Below are positions 27,861-35,278 of a DNA stretch of 64,000 bases, in pieces. The stretch's first letter is position 1. Every line of letters starts with the position of its first letter. The translations under genes and the position numbers were made by a program. The DNA comes from Flavobacteriaceae bacterium GF1 (GTDB lineage: Bacteria > Bacteroidota > Bacteroidia > Flavobacteriales > Flavobacteriaceae), in assembly GCA_009797885.1 (NCBI GenBank), contig WNKP01000004.1:248001-312000 (forward strand). The letters run 5' to 3'. Under the pieces are notes generated by a model. It was not told the DNA's origin. It worked only from the letters and a program-made list of their open reading frames with translations, and made no database searches.

Positions 27861-28331
27861 ATGAAAAGACTGATTTTAATCCTGTTTTGTATACTATTCG
27901 TTTCCTGTTCAAACGAATCTGTTATAGATAGTGAGGATTTGGTTGGGGTTTGGGCAATCGACCTTGGCCCATTGGATGATGATTTGGAACAGTCAATTAC
28001 CTATGAGTTCAGGACGGGTGGTTCCATGGAGGTCCAGACCATTATTCAGACGAACGAGGGAGCAAACCTTGGCTTTCGCTATAGGGCAATAGGGACTTAC
28101 GCTGTGGCTAGTGGTAGTCTGTTCATGAACAGGGAAAAGATTTATAGCCTAGGGAGCAACAATGTGGAATTCGTTGAATCATTGGAAGAACTGATACTAT
28201 CCGGCGAACAGTGGGATGAGATAGTGAAGGCCACTATTGGTCCTGACGGTAGGTCTTTGACATTTGATTATGGTCCTTGCAATGATACGTCCAACTGCAT
28301 TGGAACCTTAGAGCTCACCAGAACGGATTAA
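27861..28331 (+). CDS. Lipoprotein with lipocalin-like layout
   Basis: 156 residues from ATG 27861, chosen because it places a lipoprotein signal (LFCILFVSCSNES, Cys at about 17) at the N-terminus. An upstream start at 27717 would bury it. After the lipobox the protein is beta-rich with LVGVWAIDLG and a final TLELTRTD, the pattern of lipocalin-like (DUF-type) lipoproteins of Bacteroidota. It would be anchored in the outer or inner membrane. No partner gene. Confidence 0.7.
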   Translation: MKRLILILFCILFVSCSNESVIDSEDLVGVWAIDLGPLDDDLEQSITYEFRTGGSMEVQTIIQTNEGANLGFRYRAIGTYAVASGSLFMNREKIYSLGSNNVEFVESLEELILSGEQWDEIVKATIGPDGRSLTFDYGPCNDTSNCIGTLELTRTD

Positions 28332-28564
28332 GCTATTGAGATGACCGATACAATTGCCACGCTCAATACAACTATTATCCATTGCATAACCTTTTCTTCC
28401 CTATTGGCTTTCATGTAAACGAAAATACTAGTTGAAGCTCGTCTAAATTATTAATTTTTAATAAGATACTGAATGATGAAAATGTTCCTCACCTTTCGGT
28501 AAATAAAGGAAAGCTCAGATTAGTGTTCCATAGCTTTGCCAGGCTCCAATAAAATTCGCTGGCC

Positions 28565-28887
28565 CTAGTACACCCAATATGATTCGATACCCAAGAATTC
28601 AAGACCAACTTCAGGGGTTTTCATTTTAAGGCTATTTTTAAGTCCCCTAACCAATTCGTTTTTTAAGCATTCGACTACTTCCGAAGTCTTCGTCCCATCA
28701 ATCCCAATACTGCCTATCAACATGGCTTTTTATTGTTTTTCAATGAATAACCTGAAAGAAATAGTACGGTGACACATCTGGAGGGGGCACCAGTCACTTT
28801 ACAATGGAAATCGGTAACTCTTTTTGCCGCAGCTTGTTTTTGTTCCGTTGTTGGCTTGTCTTTCGTCAATGTGATATATACCGGCAT
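28565..28887 (-). pseudogene. Frameshifted tautomerase-superfamily gene
   Basis: Starts at ATG 28887 with MPVYITLTKDK and TDFHCKVTGAPSRCVTVLF, the N-terminal half of a 4-oxalocrotonate/MSAD-type tautomerase with the catalytic Pro directly after Met. The frame then ends in NNKKPC and a stop. In another frame the expected second half continues: MLIGSIGIDGTKTSEVVECL, LKMKTPEVGLEFLGIESYW, stop at 28565. One frameshift plus one TAA in the joined frame inactivate it. It lies 10 bp downstream of another broken gene. Confidence 0.75.
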
Positions 28888-28897
28888 AACAGAGGTT

Positions 28898-29337
28898 TCA
28901 AAATGATGAATCAAAAGCGAAATACTCCTTTCGGGTCTTGTTGAAAGCAAGATTGGACAATATATGGAAGTAGAATTTTACTTTGCCCAAGCCCGTCAAC
29001 TGTTGACTGACCCTTCTTAGGAAGGCTTCGAAAATGGGCTGTTCCAGAATGGCGATGACCAAATCATCCGGATGCTGACCAGTGATGGCCAACTAATCCT
29101 CCGAACAATTTTCGAACATCTGTACCCTTTTTCTTGATCAAAACCCACTTCAGAGCCCATGCTTATTATGGAAGGTTGTTTTTGCTGGTAATCTTCATGG
29201 CAATCCCCCTTGGGGACTTGGTTCCATAGTACTCGAGCATTCTCCTGGGAGATATGGTTTCTATAGTGCTGTTGAAGGATATGTTTAAGACTCCTGATCT
29301 GAGAATCAGTGAACTGGTTTTTTCCGATTGTAATCAA
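28898..29337 (-). pseudogene. Frameshifted gene upstream of the tautomerase remnant (possibly tautomerase-like)
   Basis: ATG 29337 opens MITIGKNQFTDSQIRSLK ... ARVLWNQVPKGD ... GSEVGFDQEK. At the A/G run after QEK one missing base shifts the frame; in the restored frame the text runs RVQMFENCSED, a TAG where a Trp would fit, then LAITGQHPDDLVIAILEQ and on to 28898. The ITGQHPDDLVI word resembles the late helix/strand of tautomerase-superfamily proteins, but the family call is uncertain. A conserved palindrome and TAACTTGC box lie just upstream (29372-29417). Confidence 0.65.
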
Positions 29338-29371
29338 TATAACCTACATAACACTTTCCTATAAAACAGGG

Positions 29372-29379
29372 GCAAGTTA
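29372..29379 (-). promoter_or_regulatory. Candidate promoter box TAACTTGC for the decayed gene pair
   Basis: Minus-strand TAACTTGC whose first base (29379) is 29.5 bp from the centre of the palindrome at 29400-29417. The identical box at the identical distance follows the other palindrome (30211-30230). It resembles the TAnnTTTG -7 element with one change. Confidence 0.5.
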
Positions 29380-29399
29380 GACAGGGCTCGGATGGAAGG

Positions 29400-29417
29400 T
29401 TTTACCTTAGGGTAAAA
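29400..29417. promoter_or_regulatory. Palindromic operator, copy 1 (probable Crp/Fnr-family site)
   Basis: TTTTACCTTAGGGTAAAA, an 18-bp near-perfect palindrome 5 bp beyond the stop of the Crp/Fnr gene and 63 bp upstream of the broken gene at 29337. Copy 2 at 30211-30230 is perfect. Crp/Fnr proteins bind palindromes of about this length as dimers. Confidence 0.65.
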
Positions 29418-29422
29418 AAGAG

Positions 29423-29989
29423 TCAGGAAATCAATTTTCTTCTGATCCTACTTAAACTTTGTATGGTAATCCCCAAATATGAGGCAATATAGGAGAGTTT
29501 GGTCCTATGAAAAATATTTGGATGATGCCTGATCAGTTGTAAATAACGGTACTCCGCGGATTCGGTATGGATACTCATTATCCTCCTGCTCAACTGTATG
29601 GTGTAATCCACTATAAGTTTTCTAAATACTACATCAAACCCAGGAACATTTTTGGAAGCTGCCTCTAAGTGCTCATGGGTGATCAATAATAGTTTGCAGT
29701 CCTCAAGCGCCTCAAAGTTCAGGATGTTCTCATTGCCATTGAAAAAACTGTCGGGAGAGGTAATCATCGTATCCTGGGAGCTGAACCAATGGGTAACCTC
29801 ATGCCCATCACGGTCATAGTAGAATATACGCATGAGTCCCTCGATGATATAGTAGAAGTAGTCACATTTTTGTCCTTGTTTAAGAAATACCCCACCCTTT
29901 TTCACTTCCGCTCCATCAATTTTTAAGTCCAACCTATCAGACCATTTGTAGATATCCTGGAGGGCAATGTATTTATCGGTCTGCACCAT
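29423..29989 (-). CDS. Crp/Fnr family transcriptional regulator
   Basis: 188 residues. The N-terminal cyclic-nucleotide-binding-like barrel (about 20-135: GGVFLKQGQKCDYFYYIIEGLM, split here for length; RIFYYDRDGHEVTHWF) lacks an FNR-type cysteine cluster at the N-terminus. The C-terminal HTH is short, with RTKLSYIASYLGITIQSLSRIRR as recognition region. Ligand unknown. The gene is flanked by two copies of one palindrome at 29400-29417 and 30211-30230 that face outward toward other genes, which are its probable targets. Confidence 0.88.
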   Translation of the reverse strand: MVQTDKYIALQDIYKWSDRLDLKIDGAEVKKGGVFLKQGQKCDYFYYIIEGLMRIFYYDRDGHEVTHWFSSQDTMITSPDSFFNGNENILNFEALEDCKLLLITHEHLEAASKNVPGFDVVFRKLIVDYTIQLSRRIMSIHTESAEYRYLQLIRHHPNIFHRTKLSYIASYLGITIQSLSRIRRKLIS

Positions 29990-30210
29990 TTTACCTTTTC
30001 CTTATTGGATAGGATATAAAGATACTTAATGGTCTTCTTACAGTGCATCATAAACCGCGTTGTTGAGCTTAAAATCCACAAAACCCATTTTATACAAAAC
30101 CCGTCTTTTACGAATTTGGATTCAACGGGTAAATCGGTTGGTCATATCGGGCCATGGAACGCTTCAATGCCATTATGTTTTTTATGTAAAAAAATCGTAG
30201 TTACCGTGTT

Positions 30211-30230
30211 TTTTTACCCTAGGGTAAAAA
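30211..30230. promoter_or_regulatory. Palindromic operator, copy 2 (probable Crp/Fnr-family site)
   Basis: TTTTTACCCTAGGGTAAAAA, a perfect 20-bp palindrome 72 bp before the universal stress gene. Its centre (30220.5) is 29.5 bp from the first base of TAACTTGC at 30250. If transcription starts about 6 bp after that box, the site is centred near -41.5, the class II activator position of Crp/Fnr proteins. Confidence 0.7.
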
Positions 30231-30249
30231 ATTTGATTTTTATCCGAAA

Positions 30250-30257
30250 TAACTTGC
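30250..30257 (+). promoter_or_regulatory. Candidate promoter box TAACTTGC of the universal stress gene
   Basis: Same eight bases and same spacing from the palindrome as at 29372-29379 on the other strand. The start codon follows at 30302. Confidence 0.5.
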
Positions 30258-30301
30258 ATTCGAGAGTTACAGCCGATTGATAACCCTAAAAATATGTAGC
30301 C

Positions 30302-31129
30302 ATGAAAATTTTAGTCCCCTTTGATTTTTCCCAAGAATCCATAAACGCTCTTAAACTGGGCAAGGAAATGTCAACCAAACTGAAACTGGACTTAAAAGTG
30401 ATCCACTCATTAGGTATATCAGATTACCCCTATTACAAAACAGAAGAGGCCGATCGTTTAAAGGAAATTGTTTTAACCAATGCCAAATCCGAAATGAGAA
30501 AGATCCTGAAAGGGTTTTTTATTGATCCCAATGCCATTGAATTGGAGATTGCGGATAGCAAGGCTTCACCCCACATCATTCGTACTTCCCGAGAAAGGGA
30601 AATCATATTTACCGTCCTTGGGCGAAAAGACCAGCACATTCCCGACAGGATTGGATCCACTACCCGCGATATTATCCGTTATGCCAATAATTCAGTGATA
30701 AGCATTTCCAAAGAGCTTCAATTTGACACACTTAAGGATATCCTTTTTGTTACTGATTTTGAACCTACCCCAGTCAACGCGCTGTCGACCGTTAAAATGA
30801 TCCAAAGGGCGAACAATGCAACCCTTAAACTTCTTTATGTGAACACCAGGGAAAATTGGCAATCTACTTCGGAAACTAAAAATAGGATGGAGGAATTCTG
30901 TAAGTTACATGGATTGGCCAATGCCGATTTGGAAATCATCAATGATGATAGTCTTGAAAAGGGCGTTTTGAACCATATAAAAAGTGCACCGGTAGACCTT
31001 ATTGCCATAAGAATAAACAGCTCTTATGGAAAACTGGACATCATGGATACACATCTTAGTGCTGAGCGAATTATGGACCATTCCGAAACACCTATTTTGA
31101 CCTACTCAAAAGACCGGTATTTAGGATAA
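30302..31129 (+). CDS. Tandem-domain universal stress protein (UspA family)
   Basis: 275 residues, cytoplasmic, with two Usp domains: about 1-140 (MKILVPFDFSQESINALKLG) and about 145-275 (LKDILFVTDFEPTPVNALSTV). The glycine-rich ATP loop GxxGxS is poorly kept (domain 1 has LGRKDQHIPDRIGSTTRD), so nucleotide binding is uncertain. It has a dedicated promoter with a candidate Crp/Fnr operator. In Bacteroidota such proteins are often induced under low oxygen or stress. Confidence 0.92.
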   Translation: MKILVPFDFSQESINALKLGKEMSTKLKLDLKVIHSLGISDYPYYKTEEADRLKEIVLTNAKSEMRKILKGFFIDPNAIELEIADSKASPHIIRTSREREIIFTVLGRKDQHIPDRIGSTTRDIIRYANNSVISISKELQFDTLKDILFVTDFEPTPVNALSTVKMIQRANNATLKLLYVNTRENWQSTSETKNRMEEFCKLHGLANADLEIINDDSLEKGVLNHIKSAPVDLIAIRINSSYGKLDIMDTHLSAERIMDHSETPILTYSKDRYLG

Positions 31130-31297
31130 GATCTTGGTTCAATAAAATGGGCATATATATGCAATTATTGCCCAAACTTGAATTTAGTATTAAGAACATG
31201 GGAAATTATTGTTTGGAATAGTTATAAATAACTCTTTGGATTAAATTTATAGTTAATTCATACGTGTTTTAATGTTTAACACCCAACTATATTTACC

Positions 31298-31774
31298 GTG
31301 ATTAAATTCAAACGTTTTTACCTGTTCTTGACAGTCTTTCCAATTCTGGTTTCCTGTGATGATGACAATGATTGTTGTACAATAATTGAAGCTGGAATTG
31401 AATTTGTCGCCAATATTGATGGACAAGATTACTTTTCTACAATTAATCGGGATGGGATAGCGGTTTTCAATTTTAACGGCGAGACCTACGAATTGGTAAA
31501 CAGGCCAGACAGGGATAACAACCAGGGTTATTCAATAATCCCTCCAGAGGCTTCTGATGGTAATGGATTTATCGTATTAGTTGAACTGAATATAGAGTAC
31601 ATCGATAGCGATAATGCCTCACTGACCCGAATTGCCTGGACACCAAACGACATCGATACCGTTAAGGCCATATTTGACCGCAGCAATAACAATCTTGTTG
31701 TAATCGAAGTCCAAATAGAAGGTGAAACCGTTTGGACAGCAGCTGAGGGTGGCCAAGTCGTATTGAACAAATAG
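31298..31774 (+). CDS. Small lipoprotein of unknown function
   Basis: 158 residues starting with GTG at 31298. The lipoprotein signal is clear (FLTVFPILVSCDDDNDCC, Cys at about 20). The remainder is beta-rich and acidic, with FVANIDGQDYFSTINRDG as a repeat-like start. No family recognised beyond the general DUF6252-like style of short Bacteroidota lipoproteins. Stand-alone gene between the universal stress gene and an ABC permease on the other strand. Confidence 0.7.
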   Translation: MIKFKRFYLFLTVFPILVSCDDDNDCCTIIEAGIEFVANIDGQDYFSTINRDGIAVFNFNGETYELVNRPDRDNNQGYSIIPPEASDGNGFIVLVELNIEYIDSDNASLTRIAWTPNDIDTVKAIFDRSNNNLVVIEVQIEGETVWTAAEGGQVVLNK

Positions 31775-31787
31775 TGTAGTGGCAGTG

Positions 31788-31808
31788 ATTTTGCCCAAGG
31801 AGCAAAAT
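31788..31808 (+). terminator. Weak intrinsic terminator after the lipoprotein gene
   Basis: ATTTTGC, CCAAGGA loop, GCAAAAT, then TTT. 13 bp beyond the stop at 31774. Short arms, so a modest call. Confidence 0.4.
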
Positions 31809-31987
31809 TTTAAAGGACCGCATCGGTTTTCAAAACTTTACGAGAGGCAAAGTGAAGGACCACACCAATAGGATTCCTATTTCAGTTATAGGATATCACT
31901 AACGTCTTTTAATTAATCCTACATCCCCTTTAGCCAAAAGCCCTGGGAAGACAATTCCGAATTCAGCATTCGTTCTCTTTTCATTTT

Positions 31988-34390
31988 TCATTCATACCGT
32001 AGGGCTTCCGAAGGGTTTCGCTGAGCCGTTCGTATATAGTTTGCCGATGAAATTAGGGCAATCAATACCAGTATAAAAAGACTGGATACGGTAAAAATGG
32101 TCCAATCCAAGGGAATCTTATGGGCAAAGTTCTGCATCCACCTATCAGCTACGAGCCAAGCCCCTACAAGCCCTACCCCTACAGCGGGTACGGCCACTAA
32201 CTCTAAATCCGAAATAAAAGTCCTTAAGATATCCGAAAGGGTAGCTCCACTTATCCTTCGTATCGCCAGTTCCTTACGTCTACGTATTGATTCATTGGTG
32301 GTATAGCCCACAATACCTATTACCGTAATGATGAGGATAATGATATTGCCGATAAGCATCGCATTTTTAAATCCTTTTTCCTCTTGGTATGTATTGATTC
32401 GCTCATCCTCAAGGCTCTTTACAACGGCATCTTTGTAGGGAAATCCCAAATTGAAAACGTCTGTGATTTTGTCCAGTATTCCCGCCTGCACATTTTCATT
32501 GACCTGCACCAAAATATTGAATGCCGATGACGGACGTTGGATCTTAAGCTCTTCAAATCCTTCTTTGGACAGATAGAAAAAAACGGCTGGACGATGATCG
32601 GGTGACGAGATGGAGTGTATCACAAAATCATTGAACACCCCTTTTATGGTAGTACTTCCATGCTCGGTAATGGTAACTTGTTTACCCACCACACCATCCT
32701 GCCAACTATTGTTTAGCTTGAGCAACCCCGCTCCCTTTTCACTGATGATCATATGCTCTGCCACGCTGTTATCCTTTGAAAAACCTTCGCCCCTAACCAT
32801 ATTGATACCCAAAATGGAAAGATAATCCTCATCCACACTATAAAAATCAGCCACATTAAAGAGTTCCCGTTTTTGATCTGGTGAAAGTATGTTGTTGCCA
32901 GAGGCCCCATCGATGGGCACTCCATCACCAAGGCCCACTTTTTCCACACCAGGAAGGGCTTTGAGCTCGTTGATGACCATACCCAATTTTTGACCATCCA
33001 TTCCCGTGGTGCTCCCATAAAAAACACCTTGGGTAGTGTACCCATGGTCAAGATTCCTCATGTCGTTATACTGAAAGGTGACAATGACCAATACGGTAAG
33101 TATAAAGGTGGCCCCCATAAACTGTAGTGATAGCAAGGCCAGCTTCCATTTGCTCTTTTTCTGTTTGTAGTTGCGAAAAACAGTCGATACCGGGATTCGG
33201 GAATAAAACCTACCAGGAAAATAGCCTATCAGAACCATTAAAACCAGTGCCAAAAGGGCAATCGGGCCAACAATATAAAAAGAGGTCAACGCCTCCAAGC
33301 TATGTCCCATCTGTGCCTCGGCCAACGGCTTTATTCCCCATATGGTCAATACAGCCCCGATAATGGCAATGGCAAAAAGGACGAATGTTTCGGCAAAAAT
33401 CATTTTTTGAAGATTTTTTGCCTTGGCACCACAGGTCTTGTGTATGGCTGAATTTTTGGCCCGTTTGATCAACGCCCCCATTGTCAACAGCACATAGTTG
33501 AGCAACGACACAAACAAAACTGCAAATGCAATGGTGGCAAGTATGATTATCCTGGTTTTCACTCCTTTGGCATGTAGCTTTGTGATGGGTTCGAACGAAT
33601 ATTGTAAGACCACGCCATTGTTTTCCTCCTCCAACCGTTCAATATCCTGATGTTTTACCTGCATGGCCCTCACAGCTGGGGCAAGGCTTTCAGGTTCTAT
33701 ATTGGGTTTGAGCTTTACACAAGCGTAGTAGCGGTCATTGCCCATCCAATTGGTGGTACCGTCCCATGAAAAGAATTGATCGGTGGAAACCATGGAAATT
33801 AACATGTCGAACCTATAATTGGTATTCTCGGGAAGGGTCTCAAAAATCCCTTTAATGGTTACCTTCTTATCGGGGTATCGTTTAAGTTCTATGGTTTTTC
33901 CCATAACGTTTCCGCCAATTCGTTCGGCCATTTCCTGGGAGATCATGCAGCTCACGGGACTGGTAAGGATTTCTTGGGCATTGCCAGTAACCATGGTACG
34001 GGGCAACACCTCGAACAGATGTTCATCGGCCAGGGAAACATCTGCTTTGATGCTTTTTAGTTCCTGGGTATATATCATTTGTTCGCCAATTGAATTTAAC
34101 CGGGTGGCCGATTCGATCCCAGGTACTTCTGCCTTTAAACCAGGAGCAATGGCACCACTTACCCGTGGATAGCTTTCCAATTGAGTCGAGGATTCATCCC
34201 TTTTAAAATTTTCGTGTACCACATAAATGCGCTCGGAATCGGGATAAAAACTGTCATAACTATAATTGTACAGTACCTCGGACAATAGTAGGAGGCTAAA
34301 AGCGAGGCCCGCAATCAACGAAACAAGCCGAATGGGCGTCTGCTCGCCTTTTCGAAACAATGTGCGGAAAGCCATTTTTATTGTATTCAT
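31988..34390 (-). CDS. FtsX/MacB-type ABC transporter permease (8 TM)
   Basis: 800 residues in the duplicated Bacteroidota layout: helix 1 (about 18-40), a MacB-like periplasmic domain, three helices (about 270-400), a link helix, a second periplasmic domain, and three C-terminal helices (about 675-790) ending YIRTAQRNPSEALRYE. The motif SIRRRKELAIRRISGAT marks an FtsX domain. No ATPase is encoded nearby, so it must pair with a distant one or work as an orphan. A similar permease lies at 40617-42968. Substrate unknown; lipoprotein, peptide or antimicrobial export are the family's usual jobs. Confidence 0.9.
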   Translation of the reverse strand: MNTIKMAFRTLFRKGEQTPIRLVSLIAGLAFSLLLLSEVLYNYSYDSFYPDSERIYVVHENFKRDESSTQLESYPRVSGAIAPGLKAEVPGIESATRLNSIGEQMIYTQELKSIKADVSLADEHLFEVLPRTMVTGNAQEILTSPVSCMISQEMAERIGGNVMGKTIELKRYPDKKVTIKGIFETLPENTNYRFDMLISMVSTDQFFSWDGTTNWMGNDRYYACVKLKPNIEPESLAPAVRAMQVKHQDIERLEEENNGVVLQYSFEPITKLHAKGVKTRIIILATIAFAVLFVSLLNYVLLTMGALIKRAKNSAIHKTCGAKAKNLQKMIFAETFVLFAIAIIGAVLTIWGIKPLAEAQMGHSLEALTSFYIVGPIALLALVLMVLIGYFPGRFYSRIPVSTVFRNYKQKKSKWKLALLSLQFMGATFILTVLVIVTFQYNDMRNLDHGYTTQGVFYGSTTGMDGQKLGMVINELKALPGVEKVGLGDGVPIDGASGNNILSPDQKRELFNVADFYSVDEDYLSILGINMVRGEGFSKDNSVAEHMIISEKGAGLLKLNNSWQDGVVGKQVTITEHGSTTIKGVFNDFVIHSISSPDHRPAVFFYLSKEGFEELKIQRPSSAFNILVQVNENVQAGILDKITDVFNLGFPYKDAVVKSLEDERINTYQEEKGFKNAMLIGNIIILIITVIGIVGYTTNESIRRRKELAIRRISGATLSDILRTFISDLELVAVPAVGVGLVGAWLVADRWMQNFAHKIPLDWTIFTVSSLFILVLIALISSANYIRTAQRNPSEALRYE

Positions 34391-34852
34391 AGGTTGCTAC
34401 TTAGCTTTAAATTCCTTGTTTGTGAATATCCTTTTGGTCATGGTACTAAATGAAAAAATGGTTCCATCCTGTCAAATACCCTGTCAAGCGATTTTTGTGT
34501 AATCCCGTCCATAGTTCCCATTTTATGTTCACATACCACCGGGTTTTTCTGCACTAATGGTTAATGGGATACTATCGATAAAAAAATTCCATTTTTTTAA
34601 TATCCATATTTATGCCAATATCCCATACTGCTGCAAATCAATCATATACCCAAACTAGTATGTACCTGCCATCAAAAAAGTGTAAAATTATTTGACGGTT
34701 TATGTGAAGATTTTAGACACTAAATAGTGATGACTCTTTCGTAGGAGTGGCATTTCCAAACGTTTTTCCTACCGGTCGTATGCTGCGTTAAACAAAACGC
34801 CGGTTTTAAACTACCAATTGGAACAGGAGTAACTAAAGTAAAAACTTTATCC

Positions 34853-34866
34853 ACTAATAAATTAGT
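34853..34866. promoter_or_regulatory. BlaI-type operator, site 1
   Basis: ACTAAT-AA-ATTAGT palindrome, 47 bp upstream of the BlaI start. Together with site 2 it forms a tandem operator, as for BlaI/MecI repressors, which autoregulate. Confidence 0.6.
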
Positions 34867-34870
34867 ATTT

Positions 34871-34888
34871 CTACTAAATAATTAGTAG
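34871..34888. promoter_or_regulatory. BlaI-type operator, site 2
   Basis: CTACTAA-ATAA-TTAGTAG, perfect 7-bp arms, centred 20 bp from site 1 (34859.5 to 34879.5), i.e. two helical turns apart. It ends 24 bp before the BlaI start codon. Confidence 0.65.
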
Positions 34889-34912
34889 TATTGTTCCATA
34901 ATCAAATTATCC

Positions 34913-35275
34913 ATGAAGAAATTGACGGAGCGTGAAGACCAGATCATGCAAATAATATGGCAAACCGATGGCATCTTTATCCGAGATATCGTAGCGGAAT
35001 TGCCCGAGCCAAAACCCCATTACAATACGGTCGCAACCATTGTAAAGATTTTGGTCAAAAAGGGCTTTCTCGAATCCACAAAGCTTGGAAATATAGACAG
35101 GTATAGTGCCGTAATACCATTGGACGACTATAGAAAGCAGCATGTGGAGGACATTAAGAAAAAATATTTTGGAAACTCTTTGACCAAAATGATGGCACAC
35201 TTTGCAAAACAGGAAAAACTATCCGATAGTGAGATTGAAGAACTGATCACCATTATAAAATCAAAAAAGTCTTAG
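34913..35275 (+). CDS. BlaI/MecI/CopY-family repressor
   Basis: 120 residues. The winged-helix N-terminus begins MKKLTEREDQIMQIIWQTDG with the typical PKPHYNTVATIVKILVKKGFL recognition region, split across about 43-62, followed by a dimerising helical tail. In the family, cleavage by the partner M56 protease lifts repression. Two palindromes stand directly upstream and the M56 gene follows 3 bp after the stop. Confidence 0.94.
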   Translation: MKKLTEREDQIMQIIWQTDGIFIRDIVAELPEPKPHYNTVATIVKILVKKGFLESTKLGNIDRYSAVIPLDDYRKQHVEDIKKKYFGNSLTKMMAHFAKQEKLSDSEIEELITIIKSKKS

Positions 35276-35278
35276 ACC

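Noticed and set aside
31149-31175. GGGCA...TGCCC hairpin after the universal stress gene
   Set aside because: Inverted repeat is real but short and without a T run, so it is not called a terminator.
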